From: Ralstonia sp. TCR112
GTDB lineage: Bacteria; Pseudomonadota; Gammaproteobacteria; Burkholderiales; Burkholderiaceae
Reading direction: 5' to 3'
NCBI RefSeq assembly: GCF_007997035.1
Contig: NZ_VOSS01000030.1
Span: 28,016 to 92,015 of the forward strand
DNA length: 64,000 bases
Positions 8,950-17,826 of this stretch are shown here, piece by piece (within the stretch, counting starts at the first letter, position 1; the number at the start of each line of letters is the position of its first letter). The translations under genes were made by a program, and so were the position numbers. The notes beneath the pieces are model-generated. The model saw only the letters and a list, made by a program, of their open reading frames with translations, was not told where the DNA came from and ran no database searches.

Positions 8950-9255
8950 TCAGGTTGCCGGCGCGTCGAGCTGTTCCATGCGAAGTTGGAAGAAGCCGGC
9001 GCCAATCAGCCCCAGCAGGCTCAGCGCCATGCACGTGCAGGCCAGAATCATCACCGCACCTACCGACGAAACCCCGCTCATGAGTGGCGTGTGCGTCAGG
9101 GCCGACAGATTGCCGCCTACCCACATCGCCGCGACCAGGGCCATCAAACACGTCAGCGCGGCGGCATTGCGCAACCACGTCAACCGCGTCTTGCGGCTGA
9201 TGCCGTCGAAAGCGTGGAAATGGAAGTGGTGGTGACCGGTGCCAACGAGTGCCAT
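8950..9255 (-). CDS. Small His-rich-headed membrane protein, unknown function
   Basis: A 101-residue protein that I do not recognise. The start at 9255 has a strong AAGGAGA site, so the longer open frame to 9297 is not needed. The N-terminus, MALVGTGHHHFHFHAFDGIS, has five His in a seven-residue stretch. Two hydrophobic segments follow (about residues 30-50 and 66-90) with LSALTHTPLMSG between them, giving a two-span inner-membrane protein. The His cluster could bind metal, but nothing nearby proves it. The gene is monocistronic, with its own terminator downstream. Confidence 0.65.
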   Translation of the reverse strand: MALVGTGHHHFHFHAFDGISRKTRLTWLRNAAALTCLMALVAAMWVGGNLSALTHTPLMSGVSSVGAVMILACTCMALSLLGLIGAGFFQLRMEQLDAPAT

Positions 9256-9469
9256 GGAGAATCTCCTTGTGCTTGCCGTTTGATAGCGTTGAGTCACTAT
9301 ACCGAGACCTGCGACAGTTTGGCGCAGTTTGCGCCGCTAGGTATACCCTGAGCTGCGCTGCGTCAAGAGGCTCGGGTACATTTTTTGTGCGTGCGACACT
9401 GCGCCGCAGATCGGCGTGTGGCGCGACAAATGGGAGATGACGGGACGCGCGAACGGCGTCGCAGAAATG

Positions 9470-9498
9470 AAAAAAGACCTCGCGAGGAGGTCTTTTTT
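9470..9498. terminator. Bidirectional terminator downstream of tRNA-Phe
   Basis: A perfect 12-bp stem, AAAAAAGACCTC (9470-9481) with GAGGTCTTTTTT (9487-9498), and a five-base loop. Read on the minus strand it ends in six T and closes the tRNA-Phe transcript. Confidence 0.9.
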
Positions 9499-9540
9499 GT
9501 TGCCCTGCAAAATCGATTGATCTTGAAGGGCGAAGAATTT

Positions 9541-9616
9541 TGGTGGCCTGGGGCGGAATCGAACCACCGACACGCGGATTTTCAATCCGCTGCTCTACCA
9601 ACTGAGCTACCGGGCC
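9541..9616 (-). tRNA. tRNA-Phe (GAA)
   Basis: A 76-base cloverleaf with the CCA end encoded. D-stem GCTC/GAGC, anticodon stem GCGGA/TCCGC with loop TTGAAAA, variable loop GTGTC and T-stem GGTGG/CCGCC with loop TTCGATT. The anticodon GAA reads Phe codons. The acceptor stem is GGCCCGG against CCAGGCC, which leaves a C5-A68 mismatch; all other pairs are canonical. The discriminator is A. Confidence 0.97.
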
Positions 9617-9631
9617 AAGCAAAGAAAAGCA

Positions 9632-9661
9632 AGTATGACAGGGTGTGCGCCCAGTCGTCAA
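9632..9661 (-). promoter_or_regulatory. Sigma-70 promoter of tRNA-Phe
   Basis: On the minus strand, TTGACG (9661-9656) and CATACT (9637-9632) are 18 bases apart, and the -10 ends 15 bases before the tRNA. The position and -35 match are good. Confidence 0.65.
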
Positions 9662-9683
9662 GTACCTTCAAGCACTTTGATGA

Positions 9684-10397
9684 TCAGGCCGCCGGCTCGC
9701 CCTTGTTGCGCGAGAGTTCGACGCCCAGCTGCTTGAGCTTGCGATACAGGTGGGTCCGCTCGAGACCGGTCTTTTCTGCCACGCGCGTCATGCTGCCGCC
9801 TTCGCGTTGCAGGTGGTATTCGAAATAGGCCCGCTCGAACAGGTCGCGCGCTTCGCGCAGCGGCATGTCGAACGAGAACTGCATGCCACCGCCTTCCGCT
9901 GCACGGGCGGGCGCGCCGTTGATATCCGTCCGATCGAGCGCGGCGGGCGTGCCTGCGACTGCGGCGCTTGGCATGGCGCCGGCGAGTCCCGCCGCCTGTG
10001 CGGCTGCAGGTGTTGCCGAGCGCGGCTTTTCCTTGCTGCGCGACAGGCCCTGCTCCACCGCCGTCAGCAGCTTTTGCAGCGCGATCGGCTTTTCCAGGAA
10101 ATTCAGCGCCCCGATCTTGGTCGCCTCGACGGCGGTGTCGATTGTGGCGTGGCCCGACATCATGATGACGGGCATGGTCAGCAGACCTTGCGATGCCCAT
10201 TCCTTGAGCAGCGTTACGCCGTCGGTATCCGGCATCCAGATATCGAGCAGGACGAGGTCGGGCGTTGCGTTCGCGCGGTATTCGCGCGCGCGCTGCGCGT
10301 TCTCGGCGACTTCAACAACGTGCCCTTCGTCTCCGAGGATTTCGGAGAGCAACTCCCGGATACCCATTTCGTCGTCGACAACGAGGATGGTGGCCAT
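9684..10397 (-). CDS. Response regulator, NtrX-like but without AAA+ domain
   Basis: A 237-residue protein. The receiver domain spans residues 1-120 with the acidic pocket VVDDE and phospho-acceptor Asp52 in LLDIWMPDTDG. A linker of about 60 residues is rich in Ala and Pro. The C-terminal part has the NtrX-type Fis helix-turn-helix: LREARDLFERAYFEYHL, then TRVAEKTGLERTHLYRKLKQL. The central sigma-54 ATPase module (about 240 residues) that NtrX and NtrC normally carry is missing with no disruption, so this protein should bind DNA but not activate sigma-54 polymerase. It lies 36 bases downstream of its partner kinase gene. Confidence 0.88.
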   Translation of the reverse strand: MATILVVDDEMGIRELLSEILGDEGHVVEVAENAQRAREYRANATPDLVLLDIWMPDTDGVTLLKEWASQGLLTMPVIMMSGHATIDTAVEATKIGALNFLEKPIALQKLLTAVEQGLSRSKEKPRSATPAAAQAAGLAGAMPSAAVAGTPAALDRTDINGAPARAAEGGGMQFSFDMPLREARDLFERAYFEYHLQREGGSMTRVAEKTGLERTHLYRKLKQLGVELSRNKGEPAA

Positions 10398-10433
10398 GCT
10401 TTTCCTCTATGTGCGGCGGGATTGCCGTCCGCG

Positions 10434-12902
10434 CTACGCGAGTTTTACGAACAGTATGGAAACCTGGGCGCCGACGGTGTCGGTACCCGATGTGCCCGAT
10501 GTTGTGCTGGATTGGCGGTTGCGCAATTCGATGCGTGCCCCGTGCTCGTCCATGATTTTCTTCACCATGGCCAAGCCCAATCCTGTGCCCTTGGCTTTGG
10601 TCGTGACGTACGGCTCGAAGGCGCGGTTGAGGATGCGGGAAGAGAACCCGCCGCCGTTGTCCGCGATCGCAAGCCGCACGGCCTGCCGCCGCGCGCCCGA
10701 GGCGTCGTCGTATTCTACCGTGTCAGTTTGCAACATGACATGCGGAGCAGGTCGCCCGGCCGCTTCGTTCTCTGCCACGGCGTCCTGCGCATTCTGCAGC
10801 AGGTTGTGGATGACCTGGCGCAGCTGCGTCGGGTCGCCCTTGATGAGCGGCAGATTGGCGCCCAGCCTGGCCTCGATGACGGGGTGGTCGCTGCGGTCAG
10901 GGTGATCGATGCCGTACAGGTGGAGCACCTCGGCGGCCAGGGCGTTCAGGTCCAGCTCCTGCAGCATGGCGGGCGGCGTGCGGGCGTAGTCGCGGAAGTC
11001 GTCGACCATGCGCTTCATCGCCGCGACCTGGTTGACGATGGTGGTGGCGCCGCGCCGCAGCACGTCGGCGTCCGCCTCAGATAGCTTGGGCGAAAGCTTC
11101 ATCTCCAGGCGCTCGGCCGAGAGCTGGATGGGCGTGAGCGGATTCTTGATCTCGTGCGCGAGGCGCCGCGCAACCTCGCCCCACGCCACGGAGCGCTGCG
11201 CCGAGATCACGTCGGAAATATCGTCGAACACCACCACGTAGCCGCGCTCGGTGCCATGCGCGCCCACCGACGGGCCGGGCAGACGCGTGCCGCGCACCAG
11301 CAGCGTGAGGGGCTCGTCTTCGTCTTCGAGCGGAATTTCGACCTGCTTCTGCCAGTGGGCCACCGCGCCGCCGGCGGCCGTGCTTGCGTCTTGTTCGGCG
11401 AAGGCCTGTTCGACCACCGGCGCGAAGGCCGCCACCGGCGTGATGCTGGTCAGGCACTGGCCGACCCACGCGCCGAAGGGCTGTTTGAAGATGCGCTCGG
11501 CACCCGGGTTGGCGGTCAGCAGAACGAAGCGATGGTCGAACACGAAGACGCCCGCGGTCAGGTTGGTCAGCACGCTCTCAAGATAGGCCTTCGATTGCTC
11601 GAGTGCCGCGCGATTCTGCTCCACGGCGCGGCGCGCGTCGGCCAACTGCCGCGTCATCTGGTTGAACTGCTGGGTGAGCACACCGAGTTCGTCGCGCGTA
11701 TGCAGTTCGCGCTTGGGCGAGAGATCGCCCTCGGCCACTTCGCGCGTGCCCTGGAGCAGCATTAGCAGCGGCCGTGCCAGCTGGGCGCCGAGCAGCAGCG
11801 CGAGCATCACCGCAATGAACACCGCCAGGAACAGCGTGAGCGTGAGCGTGCCGATGTACATCTTGCGCAGGCCGGTGCGGCCGAGCGCTTTCTCCTGGTA
11901 TTCCTGGTAGGCGCGCTGGACGGCGTCGGCGTTGCGGGCGAGCGCCTGCGGCACCGGCTGCACGAGCTGCAGGAAGCGCTCGTCGCGACCGGTTTCGCCG
12001 ATCAGGCCGAAGCCACGCGAGGTGCTGCCATCTTCCGGCCGGCGGTCTGCGAGCAAACCGGTGCCGGCCCATTTGCGTGCGGGCGTGTTCAGTCCGAGGC
12101 CGGGCTCGTCGCGGGAAGATGTGCCCAGTGCCACCACCACATGCAGTTGGTACAGATCGTTGCGGCGGCCAGTGTTGCGTGCCGCTGGCGCCGAGGCGGC
12201 CAGCGCGGAGGCGCTGCCGGTATCGTTATCGCTGCCGCCTTCCAGGCTGGCATAGCCTCCCGGCGCACGGGCCTGTTCGAGCACGGCCTGGTCGGGGAGG
12301 TTGGGGACGAGCGTGTCGTAGCTATTTGACGCGGTGGCGATCACGCGGCCACTCGCCGTGAAGATGGTCGCCTCCTGCACGCCGAACTGCTCGCGCAATC
12401 GATTGAGCGTGATGGCCGTGGCTGAGGCCGACCCATCGCCGACCTGCTCTGCGATCAGGCGGCCCTTGTTCTGCAGATCGGCCAGCGCCGTATCCATGGT
12501 CGAACGGCCAAGGTTCAGGCCGGCCTCCAGCGCCGACTCGACCTTCACATCGAACCACGATTCGATACTGCGCGACACGAACTGCAGCGACACCAGGTAG
12601 ATCAGCACCCCCGGCAGCACGCCGACCACGCCGAAGAACACCGCGAGCTTGGTCATCAACCGCGTGCCGAACTTGCCGCGCCGCGCGCGCAGCGCCAGCG
12701 CCAGCATCAGCCCGCCGATGATCACCACCAGCAGCACCCCGATGACGAGGTTGATCTTGTAGAGCAGCGCGAAATACCGGTCGAAGAATTCGGTGTTGGC
12801 CGATGCGGCAGCCAGCAGCCCGACCAGCACGATGGCCAGAAAGACGATGGTGCCGGCCACCACCTGATAGAGCAGCCGCTTGTAGCTGCGATCGAAGATC
12901 AT
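10434..12902 (-). CDS. ntrY: NtrY-like membrane sensor histidine kinase
   Basis: An 822-residue kinase. The N-terminus has three or four membrane spans (about residues 10-35, 45-75, 85-110), followed by a long periplasmic part and another span near residue 330. A HAMP domain (EGDLSPKRELHTRDELGVL), a PAS-like segment (GVFVFDHRFVLLTANPGAE), the H-box RRLAHEIKNPLTPIQLSAER with the phosphorylated His, and the ATP-binding N, G1 and G2 boxes (DNGGGFSS, GTGLGLAMV) follow in order. ATG 12902 overlaps the stop of the upstream DUF4390 gene (ATGA). NtrY kinases sense nitrogen or redox state in other proteobacteria; the signal here is unknown. Confidence 0.92.
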   Translation of the reverse strand: MIFDRSYKRLLYQVVAGTIVFLAIVLVGLLAAASANTEFFDRYFALLYKINLVIGVLLVVIIGGLMLALALRARRGKFGTRLMTKLAVFFGVVGVLPGVLIYLVSLQFVSRSIESWFDVKVESALEAGLNLGRSTMDTALADLQNKGRLIAEQVGDGSASATAITLNRLREQFGVQEATIFTASGRVIATASNSYDTLVPNLPDQAVLEQARAPGGYASLEGGSDNDTGSASALAASAPAARNTGRRNDLYQLHVVVALGTSSRDEPGLGLNTPARKWAGTGLLADRRPEDGSTSRGFGLIGETGRDERFLQLVQPVPQALARNADAVQRAYQEYQEKALGRTGLRKMYIGTLTLTLFLAVFIAVMLALLLGAQLARPLLMLLQGTREVAEGDLSPKRELHTRDELGVLTQQFNQMTRQLADARRAVEQNRAALEQSKAYLESVLTNLTAGVFVFDHRFVLLTANPGAERIFKQPFGAWVGQCLTSITPVAAFAPVVEQAFAEQDASTAAGGAVAHWQKQVEIPLEDEDEPLTLLVRGTRLPGPSVGAHGTERGYVVVFDDISDVISAQRSVAWGEVARRLAHEIKNPLTPIQLSAERLEMKLSPKLSEADADVLRRGATTIVNQVAAMKRMVDDFRDYARTPPAMLQELDLNALAAEVLHLYGIDHPDRSDHPVIEARLGANLPLIKGDPTQLRQVIHNLLQNAQDAVAENEAAGRPAPHVMLQTDTVEYDDASGARRQAVRLAIADNGGGFSSRILNRAFEPYVTTKAKGTGLGLAMVKKIMDEHGARIELRNRQSSTTSGTSGTDTVGAQVSILFVKLA

Positions 12903-13669
12903 TTGGCGGGCGCCAGCAACGTGCCTGCGCTCGACGGGCCGGCGCTCATGCCCCAGCCTGGATTGGGCGTCAGGCCGGCCGAGCCCGAAGCGGGCGGGGT
13001 CGATGCCGGTGCGCTGGCCGGCGGCGCAGCGGGCGCGGGTGCTGGAGCCGGCGGGGGCTCGTTCGGCACCAGGAGGCTGAAGCGTTTCCACTCCGAGCTG
13101 AGATTCCAGTCGCGCGTGTTGACGGCATTGATCTGGAACGGCTTGGGCAGTTGCGTCACGTCCAGGCGCATGCGCACTTCGGCCTGGACGGTTTCGCCGG
13201 CCTTGACTGCGCGCTGCTCGAACACACGCCAGCCCCGTACGTGCTGCATGAAATCGACGGCGTCTTTCAGCCGCGAGAATGGCACCTGCAGGCCGCCGGT
13301 CGATACCCGGTATTGGCGTGTGAGCGGGTGATACGACAGCCGTACCACGCGCGTGGCGCTGATGGCGTGGTCGTCAAACCAATACCAGCGCGGGCGGATC
13401 AGCTCGAATTCGACGAGGAAGTAGAGCGCGATGCCCTTGTTCACTGCGTCTTCGAGGTTGCTGGGCAGGTCGAAATCGAAATCGGCGGAGAGGTTCCAGC
13501 CGCCGTCGGCGTATTCGAGCTGGGCCCGGTTGATTTCGATGGACTGTGCGGGCGCCGCGACCGGCCACCAAAGCAGCATGCCCAATGCGACCAGCGCGAC
13601 CAGCCGTTGCAGAATCTGCCGGAACCGGGTTTGCAGCAGCCGGATCGATGGGCGAAGGATGACAGTCAC
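12899..13669 (-). CDS. DUF4390 domain-containing secreted protein
   Basis: A 256-residue protein beginning at GTG 13669, 13 bases after the rsmB stop. The N-terminal signal or anchor is LVALVALGMLLWWPVAAPAQS. The mature part matches the DUF4390 pattern: INRAQLEYADGGWNLSADF and the aromatic run LIRPRWYWFDD. The end is low complexity, rich in Pro, Ala and Gly. It is coupled by four bases to the kinase gene. DUF4390 proteins regularly sit between rsmB and an NtrY-type kinase, so a role as a periplasmic partner of the sensor is plausible but unproven. Confidence 0.82.
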   Translation of the reverse strand: MTVILRPSIRLLQTRFRQILQRLVALVALGMLLWWPVAAPAQSIEINRAQLEYADGGWNLSADFDFDLPSNLEDAVNKGIALYFLVEFELIRPRWYWFDDHAISATRVVRLSYHPLTRQYRVSTGGLQVPFSRLKDAVDFMQHVRGWRVFEQRAVKAGETVQAEVRMRLDVTQLPKPFQINAVNTRDWNLSSEWKRFSLLVPNEPPPAPAPAPAAPPASAPASTPPASGSAGLTPNPGWGMSAGPSSAGTLLAPAK

Positions 13670-13682
13670 AACGGTCGGTGCA

Positions 13683-15014
13683 TCAAGGCCGTTTCTGGAA
13701 AACCGCGTAAAAGAAGCCGTCGTGATCGAGCGGCAAGGGCGACGCGCCGGCGGCGAATCCGCTGGTCTGCGCCGCGTCGGGCGAGACCGGCAGCAACTGG
13801 CCGGGCGCGTGCAATCGTATCGCATCTTCCAGATGGCGTTCAAACCATCGGGCCTGGTCCTCGCCTTCCGTCGGGAAAATCGAACACGTGACATAAACCA
13901 ACTTGCCACCCGGCTTCAGGCATGCCCAGAGGGCGCGCACGATGTCGCGCTGTAGCCCGGCCAGCGCCTTGAGGTCGGCGGGGCGGCGCAGCCAGCGGAT
14001 GTCCGGATGGCGCCGCACGATGCCCGCGGCCGAGCACGGCACATCGGCCAGGATGCGGTCGAACGGTCGGCCGTCCCACCAGGTGTCGGGTTTTGCCGCG
14101 TCGCCGACGCAGAGCGTAGCGGTCTGGCCCAGGCGTGCGAGGTTTTCGGTGATGCGCACGGCGCGCGCGGCATCCGACTCGAGCGCCGTGACGTCCAGGC
14201 CGTCGGCCAGCTCCAGCAGATGGCCGGTCTTGCCGCCCGGCGCGGCGCAGGCATCGAGCACGCGCTGGCCGGGGGCCACGTCGAGCAACGTTGCAGCCAG
14301 TTGCGCCCCGGCGTCCTGCACGGAGACATCGCCGTCGGCAAAACCCGGCAGTTCGGCAACGGGCACGGCGCGCGCAAGGCGTACGGCCTGCTCGCCGATC
14401 CGCTCGGCGTCGATGCCGGCTTCGGCCAGGCGCGCGAGATACGCGTCGACGGCAATGCGGTGCGGGTTCACGCGCAGCATCATCGGCGGGCGGCGGTTGC
14501 CGGCGGCCAGGATGGACTGCCATGCCTCGGGATACGCGCTGCGTACGGCGTCGATCCACCACATCGGATAGTTGGTGGCGGCCGGTAGGTCCGCCTGCAT
14601 GTTGGCGACCAGCGCCTGTTGCTCGCGCAGGAAGCGGCGCAGCACGCCGTTGATCATGCCCTTGCCGTGCGAAAGCTTCGGGTCGGCCGAGGCGGCCGTG
14701 ACGGTCTGGTCGACGACGGTGAACGGCGCGTACGGCAGCGGTTCGTCCAGCAATTGTGCAAGCGCCACGCGCAGCAGATTGGCGGCGCCTTCGGCGGGCG
14801 GGCGCGGGATCAGCGTGCGGATCAGCCAGTCGGTGCTGCCCAGCCAGCGCGTGGCGCGGTAGGCGAGATCCTGCACGGCGCCGCGCACCGGTGCGGCTTG
14901 GCCCTGGCAGACGGCATCGATGGCCTGCGGCAATGCCGTGCCCTGCCGCAGCTTGCCCAGGGCGGCGGCGGCAAGCGACAAGGCGTGGGCGAGGGAATCG
15001 GGCGGCAGGCGCAT
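13683..15014 (-). CDS. rsmB: 16S rRNA m5C967 methyltransferase
   Basis: A 443-residue protein. The N-terminal NusB-like RNA-binding domain (residues 1-140) is followed by a SAM-dependent Rossmann methyltransferase. Motifs seen are DACAAPGGKTGHLLE (SAM site), DVPCSAAGIVRRHPD (motif IV with the release Cys) and LVYVTCSIFPTEGEDQ (motif VI with the nucleophile Cys). The start at 15014 (MRLPPDSLAHAL) is preferred to an open extension to 15047 because it begins the conserved domain. It methylates C967 of 16S rRNA. Confidence 0.93.
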   Translation of the reverse strand: MRLPPDSLAHALSLAAAALGKLRQGTALPQAIDAVCQGQAAPVRGAVQDLAYRATRWLGSTDWLIRTLIPRPPAEGAANLLRVALAQLLDEPLPYAPFTVVDQTVTAASADPKLSHGKGMINGVLRRFLREQQALVANMQADLPAATNYPMWWIDAVRSAYPEAWQSILAAGNRRPPMMLRVNPHRIAVDAYLARLAEAGIDAERIGEQAVRLARAVPVAELPGFADGDVSVQDAGAQLAATLLDVAPGQRVLDACAAPGGKTGHLLELADGLDVTALESDAARAVRITENLARLGQTATLCVGDAAKPDTWWDGRPFDRILADVPCSAAGIVRRHPDIRWLRRPADLKALAGLQRDIVRALWACLKPGGKLVYVTCSIFPTEGEDQARWFERHLEDAIRLHAPGQLLPVSPDAAQTSGFAAGASPLPLDHDGFFYAVFQKRP

Positions 15015-15048
15015 CGGGCAACAGGAAATCAGGCGGACAAAATGCAAC

Positions 15049-15069
15049 GAGCCCGCGATGGGCGGGCTC
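15049..15069 (-). terminator. Stem-loop between htpX and rsmB
   Basis: GAGCCCGC and GCGGGCTC form an 8-bp perfect stem with a 5-base loop. On the minus strand it is followed by GTTGCATTTTG, a weak T tract, so it may be a leaky terminator or attenuator. Confidence 0.5.
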
Positions 15070-15117
15070 GTGCGGACTGCGGAAGTATAAAGGAAGCGCC
15101 CGGCCGGGCTGCCGCTT

Positions 15118-15978
15118 TTACGCCGGATATTGCCCCGTCTGCGCCATCTGCATCAGGCGCGCGATGCGCTCTTCCGTGGCCGGGTGCGTGCTGAACAGGT
15201 TGGCCAGGCCGCCGCCATGCAGCGGGTTCATGATCATCATTTGCGCGGTGGCCGGGTGGGCTTCAGCCGCGGCAAACGGAATGCCGGCCGCATAGCGATG
15301 GATCTTGTCCAGCGCCGAAGCCAGCGCCTGCGGGTCGCCGCTGATGGTCGCGCCGCCGCGGTCGGCTTCGAACTCGCGTGCGCGGGAAATCGCCATCTGG
15401 ATGAGCGACGCCGCCAGCGGCGCGAGGATCGCCACCGCAATCCCGGCGATCGGATTCGCGGGGCGGCCTTCGCTGTCGCGGCCGCCGAAGAACACGGCAA
15501 AGTTCGCCAGCGCCGAGATCGCACCGGCCATGGTGGCCGAGATGGTCGAGATGAGGATGTCGCGGTGCTGCACGTGGGCCAGTTCGTGCGCCATCACGCC
15601 GCGCAGTTCGCGCTCCGACAGGATGTTGAGGATGCCGGTGGTTGCGGCCACGGCGGCGTGCTCGGGGTTACGGCCGGTGGCGAAGGCATTCGGCTGGGCT
15701 TCGTCGATGAGGTAGACGCGCGGCATCGGCAGGCCGGCGCGGCCGGCAAGCTCCTGCACCATCCGATAGAACTGCGGCGCGCTGGTCTCGTTGACTTCCT
15801 GCGCGTTGTACATGCGCAGGACCATCTTGTCAGAGAACCAGTACGAGAAGAAATTCATGCCCAGCGCGAACAGCAGCGCCAGCATCATCCCGCTGCGTCC
15901 GCCGATCATGCCGCCGATGACGATGAACAGCGCGGTGATCGCTGCCATCAACATGAAGGTCTTGATCCAGTTGAACAT
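15118..15978 (-). CDS. htpX: Membrane zinc metalloprotease HtpX
   Basis: A 286-residue M48 peptidase that degrades misfolded membrane proteins in the inner membrane. There are two N-terminal spans (residues about 5-25 and 30-50), and the zinc motif HELAH lies in [14 protein letters not shown]. Two further hydrophobic segments follow. The third zinc ligand is the Glu in REFEADRGG, and [13 protein letters not shown] is near the C-terminus, as in the family. The start at 15978 (MFNWIKTF) is the family start and has AGGAG 12 bases upstream. Confidence 0.95.
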   Translation of the reverse strand: MFNWIKTFMLMAAITALFIVIGGMIGGRSGMMLALLFALGMNFFSYWFSDKMVLRMYNAQEVNETSAPQFYRMVQELAGRAGLPMPRVYLIDEAQPNAFATGRNPEHAAVAATTGILNILSERELRGVMAHELAHVQHRDILISTISATMAGAISALANFAVFFGGRDSEGRPANPIAGIAVAILAPLAASLIQMAISRAREFEADRGGATISGDPQALASALDKIHRYAAGIPFAAAEAHPATAQMMIMNPLHGGGLANLFSTHPATEERIARLMQMAQTGQYPA

Positions 15979-16098
15979 GGGGGTGTGGCTCCTGTGGGTG
16001 TTGGGTTTTGCGAGTTCGTTAGATCGCGATAATCGCTGAAAATTCAAGGGTTTGCGCGGCAGTTGCGCGATATTTCGCCGCAGATGACGCTTGACGCA

Positions 16099-16755
16099 TC
16101 AACGGGTGGTGAACGCCAGCCGAGCGCCCAGCCCGATGAACGCCGTGCCGACCACGCGATCGAGCCAGCGCTTGATGCCAGGTTTGCCCGCCACGCTGCG
16201 AGTGACGCTGGCGGCCACCCACGCCACGAGGCTATTCCAGATCGTCGACATGACGATGAACACCGCGCCCAGCGCCAGGAATGCCAGCGCCTTGTGGGCG
16301 GCGTGCGGATCGACGAATTGCGGGAAGAACGACAGGAAGAACAGCACCACCTTGGGGTTCAGCACATTGGTGAGAAAGCCCTGCATGAACAGCGACTTGA
16401 GCGGACGCGGGCGCTTGGCGGCGGGCGTTTCCGTTTTTTCGGCCGGGGCGTCCTCGCGTTCGGGCGGCGCCAGCAGCATGCGGCCGCCCAGGTAGATCAG
16501 GTACGCCGCGCCCACCACCTTGATGACTGTGAACGCGACGGTGGATGCTGCCAGTAGCGCCGTCAGGCCGAAGGCGACCGCCAGCACGTGCACGCAGCAG
16601 CCCGCCGATACCCCCAGCGACGACAGCAGCCCCGCCGCGCGTCCTTGCGAAACGCTGCGCCCGACGATATAGGCCGTGTCGGGCCCTGGCGTCACATTCA
16701 GCAGAAACACAGCCAGCATGAAGAGCGGCAGATTGACGATGCCCAGCGCGGTCAT
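16099..16755 (-). CDS. LysE/RhtB-family amino-acid exporter
   Basis: A 218-residue inner-membrane protein with about six hydrophobic helices. The N-terminal signature is MLAVFLLNVTPGPDTAYIV, then GRAAGLLSSLGVSAG, typical of the RhtB/LysE family that exports amino acids such as homoserine, threonine or lysine. A charged loop at about residues 98-120 is rich in Glu, Lys and Pro. A GAGGA ribosome site precedes the ATG. It lies in the same direction as fmt, 31 bases after that gene's stop. The substrate cannot be predicted. Confidence 0.88.
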   Translation of the reverse strand: MTALGIVNLPLFMLAVFLLNVTPGPDTAYIVGRSVSQGRAAGLLSSLGVSAGCCVHVLAVAFGLTALLAASTVAFTVIKVVGAAYLIYLGGRMLLAPPEREDAPAEKTETPAAKRPRPLKSLFMQGFLTNVLNPKVVLFFLSFFPQFVDPHAAHKALAFLALGAVFIVMSTIWNSLVAWVAASVTRSVAGKPGIKRWLDRVVGTAFIGLGARLAFTTR

Positions 16756-16786
16756 GGCGAAATCCTCTTCTATATAGATGGCGTGG

Positions 16787-17770
16787 TCAGCTGCGCGATG
16801 CGAAGCGCTGGCCGGGCTGGATCGCCAGGCCTTGCAGGAATTCGCGCGCCGGCAGGCGTTTGCCGCCCGGCTTCTGCAACTGCGTCACGCGCAGCGCGCC
16901 GGCGCCGCACGCGATGGTGACGCCCTCCGCGTTGGCGGCGAGTACCGTGCCGGGTTCTGCGTCAGCCGGGCGATCGGCCAGCGCCTCAGCCTGCCAGAAC
17001 TTGATCGCCACGCCATCCAGCGCAGCCGATGCACCGGGAAACGGATTGAACGCATGCACCTGCCGCAGCAACGCGGCGGCGTGGCGCGACCAGTCGAGCG
17101 CGGCTTCGTCCTTGGCGATCTTCTCGGCATACGTGATGCCTTCGGCGGGCTGCGGCGTGGCGTCGAGCTTGCCGTCTTGCGCCAGCTTGGTGAGCGCCTC
17201 CACGACCATGCGTCCGCCGAGCGCGGCCAGCGTGTCGTGCAGCGTGCCGGTCGTGTCGGTCAGGCCGATGGGCACGCGCTCCATGGCGATCATGTCGCCG
17301 GTATCCAGGCCTGCATCCATCTGCATGAGCGTGATGCCCGATTCGGCATCGCCCGCTTCGATTGCACGGTGGATGGGCGCGGCGCCACGCCAGCGCGGCA
17401 GCAGCGACGCGTGGATGTTGATGCAGCCAAAGCGCGGCAGATCGAGCACTTCCTGCGGCAGGATCAGGCCATAGGCCGCGACGACCATCACGTCGGGGCG
17501 TTGGGCGGCCAAGGCGTCGATGGCTTCCGCGGCTTCCTGCGGATACTTGCCCGTGCGGCGCAGCGACGGCGGCTGGAGGATCGGCGCGAACCCATGTGTG
17601 ACGGCGTATTGCTTGACGGGGCTTGCCTGCAATTGCATGCCGCGGCCTGCGGGGCGATCGGGCTGGCTCAGCACGGCAACGACGGGAAAGCCGGCCTGGT
17701 GGATCGCCGCCAGGGCAATCTGCGCAAATTCAGGCGTGCCGGCAAACGCTACGCGAAGGGTGGACGTCAT
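16787..17770 (-). CDS. fmt: Methionyl-tRNA formyltransferase
   Basis: A 327-residue protein that formylates initiator Met-tRNA with 10-formyl-THF. The N-terminal motif is [15 protein letters not shown]. The catalytic region is [17 protein letters not shown] with the Asn-His pair, and [15 protein letters not shown] carries the catalytic Asp. The C-terminal OB-fold binds tRNA. The start at 17770 fits the family length. def is usually the direct neighbour; here a 2-kb glycosyltransferase gene lies between def and fmt on the same strand. Confidence 0.95.
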   Translation of the reverse strand: MTSTLRVAFAGTPEFAQIALAAIHQAGFPVVAVLSQPDRPAGRGMQLQASPVKQYAVTHGFAPILQPPSLRRTGKYPQEAAEAIDALAAQRPDVMVVAAYGLILPQEVLDLPRFGCINIHASLLPRWRGAAPIHRAIEAGDAESGITLMQMDAGLDTGDMIAMERVPIGLTDTTGTLHDTLAALGGRMVVEALTKLAQDGKLDATPQPAEGITYAEKIAKDEAALDWSRHAAALLRQVHAFNPFPGASAALDGVAIKFWQAEALADRPADAEPGTVLAANAEGVTIACGAGALRVTQLQKPGGKRLPAREFLQGLAIQPGQRFASRS

Positions 17771-17826
17771 GGATGGAAAACCGAAATCGAGGGGAAGCGC
17801 GCTACACGACAGCGTAGCGCATTGGC

